DNA of 64,000 nt from Cliona cf. orientalis (lineage: Eukaryota; Porifera; Demospongiae; Clionaida; Clionaidae): positions 4,960,001 through 5,024,000 of the forward strand of contig OZ005703.1 in NCBI GenBank assembly GCA_963930775.1, given 5' to 3'. Shown here in pieces: positions 43,621-54,570 of the stretch. The notes below the pieces were generated by a model, which was not told the origin of the DNA, searched no databases, and saw nothing but the letters and a program-made list of their open reading frames with translations. Each line of letters starts with the position of its first letter. The first letter of the stretch is position 1. A program made the translations under genes and the position numbers.

Positions 43621-45797
43621 TTTTTACAGCCGTACGTGCTTCTTATTTTGCTAAGCAGTTGCGCTCAAGCCTCGAGGGATTCCCTTATCCAAGATTACTT
43701 TCGTCAAGGATACCCGTACAAACTCATTTTGTGTTTTCTGTATTTCGTTCATGGGATATCGTTGTCACTGAGACAATTAAAGCGGATTTTAAGGAGACTA
43801 GGGCTAAGAAGACAACCCCCGGCCATGAATCGGCGAAGAGAGAGACAACTAGAAGCAGCCATAAGGGTATGAATCAATGAACTTAGGAGATATTTTACTA
43901 TCATACTGCAGGGGGGGGGGGCAAAATTGCTTTGTCAGCTACTATATATGATAAGACTGACGAGGTTAAAATTATTCCAGCGTGTGTGTATTGGGGTGAG
44001 GATTACTAGTGTAAAATATGTGGCATGCATCAGACTTTGTCATAAGGCCATGACTTGTATTCCTGTCGGGCAGGTGGATATTTTTTATTCATGGTATTAT
44101 TCTGCTGGCATACAGTTCAGTATGCATGCAAAAATCTGACCACACCCCCAAACCAGCCTCGAATTAAGGGGTGAGGCCAATGAAACTGCCAATAATAAGT
44201 GAGGATGCTGGTGCCAAAATAGCATGCAGGTGGGGGACGGGAAACAATGTTATTATTATTATTATATTATTATAATTATATAGGCAGAGTTACAAGGTTC
44301 AAGTAGTGTTCTTGGTTATCGTTTCCTTTGGAAGAGAATATGCCAATCAACTAATACTCCTTACACAAGGTAGCTGCTATTAATTTGGTTACCTTAAATG
44401 TTATGACTAATAATTTTATATGCAGGGATTCCGTGATGCGTGCACTAGCACGGATCGATCCCTGTGGAAGTAGAGAGCGGAGGAGGAATAAGCTTACACG
44501 CAGACAATACACAAGCAAGGTCTGACTATGACCAACCTTCTAATCAACACTGATAAAATTAACGTTTATGATAGTACAGGGTCCTAATTATGTTTGGCAC
44601 TGTGACGGTATGGACAAACTCAAAAGATTTGGGATAGCAGTACATGGATGTATTGATGGGTAAGGGTTGATTTAATAGTATATTATGCTATAATTATTGG
44701 TATAAATAGCTATTCTAGAAAGGTGTTATGGCTAAAGGCTGGTACAACAAACAATAATCCACGGGTTATTGCATACTACTTCATGGAGTATATAACAAAG
44801 TTTGGTGGTAAGCGAATCTATCCAGGAGATGTATTGTATAAATTTAATTTTGTATGCTTGCAAGACTTAGTAGTGCTACATCATGTACTAGGTGTGCCCA
44901 GAATTTTACGAACAGATTGTGGAACTGAAAATACAAATTTGGCTTTCATTCAACCTTATCTAAGGCGATCACATGGTGATTGTTTTTCTGGAACAGAAAG
45001 TTTCCGATATGGACGTTCAGTATCCAATCAAGTACGTCACAATAGGATCTTAAAAAATGATATATTTATTATAATACTGTACTTGGCATAATGACCATGA
45101 AAACAGAGAATAGAGGCTTGGTGGTCCCAACTAAAACGACTATGCACATTGTGGTGGCATCAACTATTTATGGTATGAACTTAATAACCAATATCACAAT
45201 AATATTGCTGTTATAATAGTTATGAATTTATATAAGGCAATGCAAGAAGGCGGACTTTATGATGAAACCAATTTTGTTCATGTGTAAGTGAAGTGGCAGA
45301 TATTATTGTGTTTGCATGTATAGTTATAATTGTGTCAATCTTTTGTAGAGACTGCTTTGCACTATGCTTTATGAATTTGGTTCAAAAAGATTTGGATAGG
45401 ATCAAAGCTGAATGGAATTGCCATAGAATCCGTGAAAGCCGACAGAGTTGCTGTCCATCAGGTCATCCAAACGAGCTTTATCAATTACCTCAGCTACTAG
45501 GTACATAATATTATTATAGTATTGATTGGTCACCTTTACCCTCATGCAAGTATATATATTCTTTACCTTCCTTCTATAGGTACCAAGGATTATTCACATC
45601 CTGTTGATCCAAGGGATATGGGTGTTGCAAAAGAATACACAGAGGAGCCAGATCCACCTGGTAGTCTGGAGTTCTTGGAATTAGCATTGGAAATCATGAC
45701 CCAACACCATCTATTCATGCCAAATACAGTCCAAGAAGCATTGGAGCTATATGTAAGCCTCACAACGATTATACAAAGTGAGATAAGTGATCATTGA
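43621..45797 (+). CDS. DDE integrase-type transposase (rve-like), intron-rich
   Basis: About ten exons with GT-AG introns of 50-420 bp: about 43621-43866, 44284-44369, 44426-44519, 44580-44659, 44710-44807, 44894-45031, 45107-45172, 45237-45282, 45349-45500 and 45580-45797 (the last may end at 45752). Exon 1 gives a helix-turn-helix (IQDYFRQGYPYKLILCF ... SLRQLKRILRRLGL). The catalytic core follows: first Asp in WHCDGMDKL, second Asp in LRTDCGTEN, Glu in SNQRIEAWW, 40 residues after the second Asp. Further conserved text: SFRYGRS, HRIRESRQSCCPSG. All joins keep one frame and the triad is complete, so it could be active. The start codon is unresolved; no ATG precedes the HTH in the same frame after the TGA at 43600. 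Confidence 0.82.
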
Positions 45798-45909
45798 ATA
45801 TTGTTTCAAAATGAAATTACATTGTGACTGATGAATGTCAGAGATTGATATTGTTATACTTTTTCAGTACACTGTTAGTTCAAGCCAACTTGCATGTTCA
45901 CAGAAATAG

Positions 45910-48900
45910 CTAGGACTTAATGCTCAGTAACTTCAACAGGACTTCAGCACTGGTAGCCCTATGGCTCTTGTCATAAAAGCAAGATTCACATAGTAGACGC
46001 ATATCCTCATCAAGGCCCACAGTGCTGGGAGTTTCGTTGTTAACGGACACCTTGTACATAATTTGATACGGGCTGAGTCCTTCCCAGACAGGACGCTCCG
46101 TAAAAACCACCAGCAATACTGCTCCAAAGGCATAGACATCGCTCTCTATACCAACTGATTCAGCCCGGAGTTGTTCTGGGGGTTGGAACCCAGGACTGCC
46201 TGCCAGCATTGTTTTTGTCCCTACTTGTGCAGTCATTGTCATGACTTTTGCCAACCCAAAATCAGTCAGTGTGGCGTGGACAGCAAGGGTATCAACCTAA
46301 AGTGTATACAGACACAATTTCTATAAATTTGGCACACAATCATTTGCACTATATAGCCTTGCCCTGTTTTCTATCCCATGGCAATCGCATGTGCATTGAT
46401 ACCCACTCACAATATAGTAATACAGATGACAACTTTTGCCTACATAATATTATAGGTATCCTTCTGTTAAGGGTACTAATTGAATAATAGTTTAAGGTGC
46501 CAAATTTAGAGAAGATAATGATAACTGACCATGATATTCGCTGGCTTGATGTCCAAGTGTGCCATAACTGGTGAATGGGTATGTAAAAACAAAACTGCTT
46601 GACACACTTGAATGCAGAAAAGCCATTTCTCCTTGCTTGTGAGCTAAAATAGAATAAATATCTACACTGTTATAATGCACAAGCTAAAATAAATCTGTAT
46701 ACCTTTCTGCGACCATCACCAAAGATAAGATCATGTAGATTTGCTCCCCTGACCAAAGGAGTGACTATAGCAATTTTCCCTTCATCAATGGGCACAACAC
46801 CAAGCAGTGAGCTCAAATGTGGGTGCTGTATCAGCCTATATACAAATACAAATCCATCATTGTAACTATAGCAAGCAAAAGTATAGAGATACTTACTTCA
46901 GCAACTCCACCTCCTTTGATGTAACTTGACACTGCAGGGGTATGACTTTGGCTGCCACAATTGTCCCACGCCAACAAGCTCTATGAACTGTTCCAAATGT
47001 TCCACTACCAATAACATTCAGTAGTGTCAACTTCTTAGGATCTGTTGTATATACGTACATGCATGCAAGTCCACGTATCGAGATAATACATAGCATATAT
47101 TGCACCACACATACCATCAAAAGTGATTAGTGGAAGCTCGTCTATTGCTCGCCAAAGGAGACCGGAGTTCATAGCTATAAAATTACTACAAAATAATATT
47201 TATCCATATGTACAGCTCTGTATATGTATACCTGATCCAGTGCATGATTCATCTTGTTCCTTATTAAGCTTGTCACACCAGAGCATTGGCTCACCAACAC
47301 ATGGGGGTACTTCAACCTTCCACTCATGATCAGATCCTATTATAGATTGTGTATACATGTGTAGTATGAGACCCAAGAAATATATATTCATCCATATTGT
47401 ATACATTATACCTGATACAGAAAAAGTGAGGTTGGTCTTTCTCTCTTCTTCATTTAGTTTTGTGACAATATGGCAGGTAAAGTCCCCCCTGCTCTCACTG
47501 TACATGATTGGGTCACAAGCTGACATGGTTACTCCGTTATAGCTCCAAGAGTATGTGCTATGTGTATGGTAACCTCCCGTCACCACTGCTGCCAAAAGAG
47601 CTACTGGACACCCTGGGTAGGCTAATCCTCCAGTCCAAACACCAAACTCAGATCCTAAAAAACATAGTTGTAATTATAAAATCAGCTACATGATATATCC
47701 ACATAATATACCTTCTTCTGGTTTTCTATATAGAACCTGACCAGTATCCCTACAACACCTATCCACAAGTGTCAACTTGCTGGCCACGGCATCACCACTA
47801 TCTTGAAGTTCATAAAGCAACAAAAAATGTCAAAAACCTATACTATATATAGCCGGCTTAAAACTTACCCCAAATTTCTATTCCACTAAACATAATCCCT
47901 TCAAAGTCACAAGGGTTATATGGATGCAAAGGCACGGACTTCTCCCTCTCTGTAAACCAGTGCTCCAACTCTATATTTCCACATCTCATTAGGGCTTGCT
48001 CTTGGTGCATGTCCGTGAAAAAGCTACATTCTTTTCTGTAGTGGCTTTTCACGATCTTTGTGAATAATGGTTCAAAATGATCATCTGTATTGAAATAGAG
48101 TACTAAATAAAAATTTGTATTTGATCTATAGCCATATAATATATAGCTTACCACGATATTTAAAAGAAGCACAAGGAGCAACAGCTATATCGTCTATACA
48201 GGGAAGATTATGTTAAATTATGATGCTCATAGTGATAATTTTCTTAGACACACCAAACTATAGTAACTGACCTGAAAGATTTCCCTTACTTCCAACAGCA
48301 CTAGCTTGTGTAGCCTCTTGATGTCCTGCTGTATCATCACAGCCTATACATATAACGTTACTGTGTATGTGAAGAATTTCACCAAACCCAGAAAATATGT
48401 GCACAAAAAGTTTTTGCCAGTGCGGTAAAGGTCACAATATCCTCTATGTGATCTTTAATACAGGACAGAAAGTTTTCACCAATGAGACTAGGTGGAGAAA
48501 TTGGTGAAAATTTTCTTCTGGCAAAAATATCTCCATACACATGCATGGTATAAATATTACATTCATTATCATATTTGACCGTCCACATTGCATTGGATAT
48601 CGATCTGAGATACAGGCCTATAAGGTGATATTTATCATTTTTCACTTTTTGGCAGAGGAATCATTCCTCGACACAAAAATGTATATGGTCACATATTTTA
48701 TATACATGTAGTACCATCAATATGTCTGTCACTAGCTGTGGTATCTCCTTTCCCAATAGAATCATGTGGCTCTTTTTCATCGTCAGTATCCATCTCTGCA
48801 TAGTATTATGTATATGCATACCACAAACTGGATTATTACACTACTATAGGAATATATGTGCACTATAGATGGCTGCATTAGTTTTCAGTGAAGTGTTTCA

Positions 48901-50784
48901 AGAGAAACCCAGACGATGAAGACCTAACCTTACAATTTCCAAACTTATCATTTCCAAAGTTGTTATTTCTAAACTTAAAATTCCAAACTTATCATTTCCA
49001 AAGTTGTTATTTCTAAACTTGAAATTCTAAACTTATCGTTTCCAAACTTATCATTTCCAAACTTACCATTTCCAATCTTGCTATCTCCAAGCATGCTCTT
49101 TTGTAGGATTAATATTATTATTAAATACTGTGATGGTCATGGTACATACCAAAATACTTGAGTGTCTAAATAAGTACCCAGGTTTATTTCTAACATGCAT
49201 ACAATTTTGCTCATATCTATATATACACAGGGTACAGGATCTATGGGGTTACATACAACGGTACTAGGTTTTGTCATGTACAACAATACAACCAACCTTT
49301 GCGGACACAGTAGTATCGCACTTTTGAAGGATACTTGGCATTAGATAAATGGATGTAACGGTTGAGAGTCCACTCTAGCTCCTCTGTTCCATTGTCAACA
49401 TCAATCTTGATGGTATCTGAGCTCCATATTGGTATCCCGCGACTGTCAGCAATGTAGAACTCCGCATTCTCCTGTTCCTCTTCAGTATAAATCTCTGCAA
49501 TACATTTCTCTAACATCCTTTGATAGCTACAATCTTTCCGGAAGAACATGTTCCTTGCATCCCCTTTCACAAGCACTCCTCGGGAACGGCGAGGACAGTG
49601 GTACATCTTGCCAATTCCCAACTGTACAAGAATGCAAAACGCATAATACTGTTGGCAATACTGCATCCTATCCAATATAATATAGGGGTCATGACCTTGA
49701 TCTCCACCAATAGTACTTTGTCCTATACACAACATAGCATTAGTTGCTCTATTATGGTATTGTATACTGTACTTACACCAATAGGTATATATATATTATG
49801 TCAAAGATAGGCCTTGAAGATACAGAGCAATACAATATCACACGGTAAGTAGCCCCCTACCCATTAGCTATAAGTTACAGGTGGTGATATTTCACAACAG
49901 TATACTATTTACTGTAAGCTGATCATCTAGGTCAGTCCCTGTTTTCTGTTTCTTCTTCTTAGTCATCTGACGCGTGACAATTGATCTCTTCTTTTTGGCA
50001 CTCTCTATGTATTGATTGATCGCTGCAAATATTAAAGATAAAAATAACAGCTAACTACTACAAGAGTAACTAGCTGGCTATTAGTATTGTTTATCACCAT
50101 GTCCAGAATCTTTCACTACTTCCAAGTCAGCTAGCTAGCTACCAAAGTTCAACCGTTACTCGTTTGGTGTGCATTATTCAAAATACATATAACTGTAGCT
50201 ACAAATTTCATAAATTATAGCTCGTTTAAAAAATAGATATATTGGCATGGGTGACCTAGTCATAATGCTTATTTCTGGACGATAACTCAGCAGTAGTACT
50301 TCATTGTATAAAACAGTTCAGTACTCAAGTATACATGCATATGCAGTAGTCAACTTGATCAGCTAGCTACTCATACATAGCTAGTACTCTCATTTCTTGA
50401 AACTTCACCTGTTGAGCTTTCAGAATTCCGAGTTAATAATATTTTGGCACTAACACGTGGAAGTTCTTAATAAAGCACACCATAATCTATTCAATGCCAC
50501 ATGCATGCTATGCGGCTATGTATGCCTGGATGATAATCTGTACATACACGAAAGAGGTGGCAAAATACGTTTATAATTATAAACACCGTCACATAATACA
50601 GCAATCTTAACCACATCGCCATGATCTAGATGGCCGACCATGACCGTAACTGAGCGCAAACTACTAGCTACTGAGCTAGTAGACTGAGCTACTTACTCTG
50701 ATTTCGAGAATGTTCCACTCCAGAGCCACCAGACATAGCTGACGCCCCTGCCTCATCCCCGGTGGATTCAGCTTCGGAATCCAT
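45910..50784 (-). CDS. Transposon-borne protein kinase with novel N-terminal and Ig-like domains
   Basis: About fifteen exons on the minus strand: 50697-50784, 49913-50022, 49297-49722, 48715-48795, 48272-48343, 48152-48193, 47869-48084, 47712-47801, 47412-47654, 47232-47336, 47115-47174, 46897-47041, 46703-46835, 46530-46643 and 45910-46296, about 770 residues. One exon-2/3 junction is off by one base and unresolved. The product begins with acidic and basic stretches (KKKRS, KKKKQK, possible NLS) and no signal peptide. A compact domain in exon 3 (IADSRGIPIW ... YIHLSNAKYPSKVRYYC) is unknown to me. An Ig-like exon follows (YSWSYNGV ... RGDFTC). The kinase domain has GSGTFGTV, VAAKV, HLDIKPANIM, DFGLAK and PPEQ, with all catalytic residues. 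It lies wholly between the transposon ends. Confidence 0.8.
48930..49095. repeat. Internal TTTCCAAACTT word array
   Basis: About ten tandem degenerate units (AACTTATCATTTCC, AAAGTTGTTATTTC) lie in the kinase's third intron. The words match those of the element's terminal repeats, but the array is 2.1-5.9 kb away from either end. Confidence 0.85.
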
Positions 50785-51059
50785 CACGCAACCAGACTAT
50801 TTTCCACAGTACGATGAAAAATAAATGACGAATCCCGGCAAGATGATCCTGAGCTGCTTGTCGCAAACACGTGGTGGAACACCGGTTCTCGTTCCAGTTC
50901 CCGGAATCTCAATCCCTATCCCAAGATTAGTAGTGCGCGCCTACTGGGGGAGAAAGACCGGCGGCGTACGTCTAAATTAATTTCTAATAGCAAGTCCATC
51001 ATTATACCGCTCTTATAGAAGGGCGGGGTCAGCATACTCTCACGCGCACGCTATATAGT

Positions 51060-51092
51060 TCAGTCAGCCCCTCCTACATAGGAGGGGCTGGC
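51060..51092. other. Strong hairpin near the right end of the transposon
   Basis: AGCCCCTCCTA and TAGGAGGGGCT pair perfectly around a 2-base loop (about 51066-51089). It is upstream of the kinase start and just inside the right TIR, in locally GC-rich sequence; possibly part of the kinase promoter or a subterminal element. Confidence 0.5.
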
Positions 51093-51276
51093 TAGGATCA
51101 GCGTAAGTCAAGTCTCGCGCGCCAGCTCAGCTCGCCCCCTCCTACGTAGATAGGATCAGTTTGGAAAAGTCAAGTTTGGAAATGACAACATTAGAAATGT
51201 CAAGTTTGGAAATATCAACTTTGGAAATGATCGACTCTCGAGTTTGGAATGGCCCTTCTCGGCCACCGTAATTATC

Positions 51277-51542
51277 CATAGATGTAGCTATGCACTGATG
51301 CTACCACGAGATATAATTTAATATACTCTAAATGCACACTCTAGATCTTTCCTTAATATCATGCTACAATCCATGGAAATTTTCAATATAAAATGTCACT
51401 CCAATTCACTAATGTTTCCTATGATATATACAATTAGCCTCGTCCCTGGGGCTGGGGACAATGCTAGCAGTACATCAATTATTATGCTACACATTAGTTT
51501 AAATGCTAGCACTGAGCTAACTTCAAGAAAGTTAATATGTAA
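51277..51542. other. Intergenic, no gene recognised
   Basis: Short spacer after the transposon, with a CCTCGTCCCTGGGGCTGGGGAC segment like the palindromic MITE arm. Otherwise plain AT-rich sequence. Confidence 0.5.
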
Positions 51543-53195
51543 TTAACTGTCTCTGTCATAGTATCTCTCGGCAAAGATGTGTTCATTTGGCAACACATCT
51601 TCCCTCTTCCTCTTCTTATACCACCTCTGCATGGCAATAAGCATGAAGCCAACCAGCACTTCAACCACCAGAAGTAGCAGAGCGTACCAGAATCCACAGC
51701 TGATGATCCCAGTGCCCCAAATGGACAATTGTCTAGTGAACGGTATACTTACACCCTCTCCTACAGCAGCACATAAGGTAAACATACAATAAGCAGTGCC
51801 CATTATGAGTCCCCTCATTGAATAGGGAGTTTGAGATGCAATGAACTCAATACCTCCTATGCCAAACATACTTAACGATAGAGAAAACAGTAAGAGTGGT
51901 ACTGCCATCCACCAGAAATCCATAACAGTGCTCAAAGTACCATATCCCATGCATGGGATGGTAGCATTGTACTTTTTGCTCTCTAAGTGCTCATATCTTG
52001 CTGCAGTCTCTATCAGTAACAATGCCGTAATTCCTGCTATTAGCAAAGGCACTCCCATAATGTATTTCCAATGACTTTTTATCCTTTCTAAACACCGATG
52101 AAACATAGGATAGATGAGTATCTCATATAAGGGTAAGATTAGGACACTGCCATAAATAAAACTGTTGACAAATACTTTTTTGAAGCACAATTTGGAAACA
52201 GATCCATCAACAGTGTGAGTCAGCATACTTGATACATTATCAATTAGCTGGCCAGATGCAAATACTACATCAAATGTCACTGTTCCTAAAAAAATCATGA
52301 TAATAAATCGTAGAAATGTTTTGACATCTTCCACCTGCTCTGTTGTGAATGGTCCTCCATATTTACTCTTGCCAAAGTCAATGCGAGAAGGAGGCTCATC
52401 TTCACAGTATGTGAAGGCACTCCTACATTCTGGGTGCTTGTGTTTGATGGCATATCTGATAACATTGTAGACTAGTTTGAAAGGATTTTGTGTTACAGGC
52501 TCTTTTACTAGCCAGTGGTTAAACATAAGCATTGAAGTTAGGGCAATGCTTAGATAGAGACAAATCATCAGATTTCCCAGTAAACGATACTCACTTGGTA
52601 AGCATCCAAGAATGATATTTACTACAAGACCACTACAAAAGTTGGTCCATACATACCAATGTATGAATGATGCAATTTCATTGGTTGAGGCATCGTGAAG
52701 CTGATCTATTCCAAACTGAATGATGTTGGCTTGAAATCCACCAAAGCCTATAGCAATTATAGTCCACAACACTCCATTTACATAGCTATGTATGCTGTTG
52801 GTATAGCTATTCATTACTGTTGGTAATACAGAGCTCAGAGTAGCCAGCATTAGAGCAGCCCACATGATCCACATACTCAAATACATCATCCTGTATCGTC
52901 CAAAGCACACATCCGCTATCCACCCAGCAATTGATAGAGTCAGGCCAAGTATGATTGTGACTATGTCAAACTCTATCCCACGATAGCTTGCATTGAAATA
53001 GTAGAAAGGAATGCTTATGCAGAGGTAATTCCACATCAATACCAAAATTGCTCCTTTCTTTTTTAGCCTTCTTAACCGAAAAGATGGTTTGCAGCATATA
53101 CTGAGTCGTTCCTTGGTAGTTAGTTCACTGCTTTCTAACGAAACATGTGACCTTAAAGGAGTCACTGAGTTACTACTTGAATCTAGCTCTTCCAT
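51543..53195 (-). CDS. POT/PTR-family transporter (SLC15-like), second gene
   Basis: A single uninterrupted 550-residue ORF, about 50 residues shorter than the paralogue at 7723-9519. Signatures: GWIADVCFGRYRMMYL after the second helix, FGGFQANIIQFGIDQLHD, and the long loop with SAFTYCEDEPPSRIDFGKSK then YGGPFTTEQVEDVKTFLRF. About 12 hydrophobic segments; the C-terminus is charged and cytosolic (KRKREDVLPNEHIFAERYYD). Predicted role: import of small peptides or related solutes across a membrane. The two genes share motifs but are clearly diverged, so this is an old expansion. The ATG at 53193-53195 fits the family start. A copy of its 3' end lies at 54471-54556. Confidence 0.85.
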   Translation of the reverse strand: MEELDSSSNSVTPLRSHVSLESSELTTKERLSICCKPSFRLRRLKKKGAILVLMWNYLCISIPFYYFNASYRGIEFDIVTIILGLTLSIAGWIADVCFGRYRMMYLSMWIMWAALMLATLSSVLPTVMNSYTNSIHSYVNGVLWTIIAIGFGGFQANIIQFGIDQLHDASTNEIASFIHWYVWTNFCSGLVVNIILGCLPSEYRLLGNLMICLYLSIALTSMLMFNHWLVKEPVTQNPFKLVYNVIRYAIKHKHPECRSAFTYCEDEPPSRIDFGKSKYGGPFTTEQVEDVKTFLRFIIMIFLGTVTFDVVFASGQLIDNVSSMLTHTVDGSVSKLCFKKVFVNSFIYGSVLILPLYEILIYPMFHRCLERIKSHWKYIMGVPLLIAGITALLLIETAARYEHLESKKYNATIPCMGYGTLSTVMDFWWMAVPLLLFSLSLSMFGIGGIEFIASQTPYSMRGLIMGTAYCMFTLCAAVGEGVSIPFTRQLSIWGTGIISCGFWYALLLLVVEVLVGFMLIAMQRWYKKRKREDVLPNEHIFAERYYDRDS

Positions 53196-53740
53196 TACTT
53201 CAGTAAGGCTAACGTAATGCTGTGTTTGGTGTCTAATCAGAGAACTACAGCTGCTGTGAATTTACAGAGGAGTGCTTGCAACCTAAGACTACTGCAAATG
53301 AAACATGTTTTTAAAGGGTCACTGGCTCACTACTACATACACAGCTGAAGTTTTCTGACTCCTCTTCCATTGAAAGCTTGTTAACTTTAGTCACTGATTG
53401 TTTTCGTGGAAAACATGCTTAAAATATAAGTTATATAGCTACTGACGTTGTGATCTATATTATTATCTTAATTGTGTTTTGCATGCAGAATCATCAACAT
53501 AATAATGTATCTGCATCTATCTATGAGGAAAGCCTTGACCAGAAATAGGGAATTACCAACATGTTGGAAAGGCTTTACAAAAATTATTAACTTATTATGA
53601 CAACAAAACACTCTAAATTACTTTCACTTTTACAATATTAAGTTATAGTATTATAGAAGAGGGGAATTAGATGTCTGCACGTTTATGGTGTATTCATGCA
53701 CTGAAGACTGATCATCACGATTAGCTTACATGTAGTTTTC
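53196..53740. other. Upstream spacer of the second transporter
   Basis: AT-rich; no gene seen. A second CACTGGCTCACTACTAC segment near 53320 loosely repeats the transporter's first codons (CACTGAGTTACTACTTG), suggesting a small local duplication. Confidence 0.4.
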
Positions 53741-54363
53741 GATTCACTGCCACGAGATCAATTCTCATTAGATCAACTCCCACAAGATCAATTCTCGTAC
53801 GATCAATTCTTGCCAAATCAACTTGTCACGAGATCAATTCCCATATGATCAACTCAATTTGTGAATGGGACATTCTCAATCTGCCCATCAATTTTCTATC
53901 AGGTCCAAATTTAACCAATGATCTATGCCTCAATTGCTTCCTAACAAACAACGGAACTCATACAACCATACATACACGCTCCTGAAAAGATGCTACCTTA
54001 CACCTTGGACTAACTCTCTCTTCATACTTGTGCAATTTTGAATTGGAAATCATTCAAGCATCGTTTCCAGTGCACACGCACACGCAAACAACTATGGCAT
54101 TCATAGCTAACAATGAAGATGAAGATGCAGGTGTGTGAGTTAGGAGCTACACGGCCTCCATGAAGACTAAGGGTCAGAGAAAGAGAGAATTCAGACGTTT
54201 GTGGAACAATTAGTATGTATCAAGAATCAACAATATTAGCATATATATGAGTTGATTAAACTGGAATTGATCTCGTGACAAGTTGATTAGGCGAGAATTG
54301 ATTACATGAGAATTGACCTCGTGGGAGTTGATCTAATGAAAATTGATCTCATGGGAGCACCCC
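53741..54363. mobile_element. MITE with GATCAATTCTC word-repeat TIRs
   Basis: Left arm about 53745-53855 and right arm about 54245-54358 are inverted repeats of about 110 bp. Both are composed of GATCAATTCTC / GATCAACTCCCAC words (left GAGATCAATTCTCATTAG, right as complement GAGATCAATTTTCATTAG). TTTTCG lies on both flanks and may be a 6-bp TSD. The interior has no gene. Confidence 0.75.
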
Positions 54364-54470
54364 TATTTTTCGCACCTGTTTAATGTGACTGCATTACTAA
54401 GAACAACTGTCTGTTGATAATATTTGCCTGACATGCTCTCACTATCTTTATCATCATGTCACTTGGTATA

Positions 54471-54556
54471 TATGTGTTCATTTGGCAACACATCTTCCCT
54501 CTTCCTCTTATTATACCACCTCTGCATGGCAATAAGCATAAAGCCAACCAGCACAG
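54471..54556 (-). pseudogene. Duplicated 3' end of the second POT transporter
   Basis: Nearly identical to 51572-51657 (GTGTTCATTTGGCAACACAT, CCTCTGCATGGCAATAAGCA), encoding only the last helix boundary and start of the tail. It is isolated between two TIR elements. Confidence 0.85.
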
Positions 54557-54570
54557 ATCACAGTGGCCCA

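Larger units (their letters stand above)
43013..51270. mobile_element. 8.26-kb DNA transposon carrying a transposase and a protein kinase
   Basis: The two ends are inverted repeats that I read as identical for about 102 bp (43013-43114 and 51169-51270), starting TACGGTGGCCGAGAAGGGCC and made mostly of TTTCCAAACTTG-like words. The hexamer ATTATC is duplicated directly outside (43007-43012 and 51271-51276). Inside are a plus-strand DDE integrase-type transposase (43621-45797) and a minus-strand kinase gene (45910-50784), tail to tail. Perfect TIRs and open coding exons point to a young insertion. A 6-bp TSD with an rve-like transposase recalls, from memory, the IS3EU group of eukaryotic transposons. 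Polintons also make 6-bp TSDs, but no polymerase or capsid gene is present. Confidence 0.9.

Noticed and set aside
43013-51270. Polinton/Maverick identity for the large transposon (6-bp TSD, integrase-type enzyme)
   Set aside because: No DNA polymerase B, packaging ATPase, protease or capsid gene is present, and the element is only 8.3 kb.
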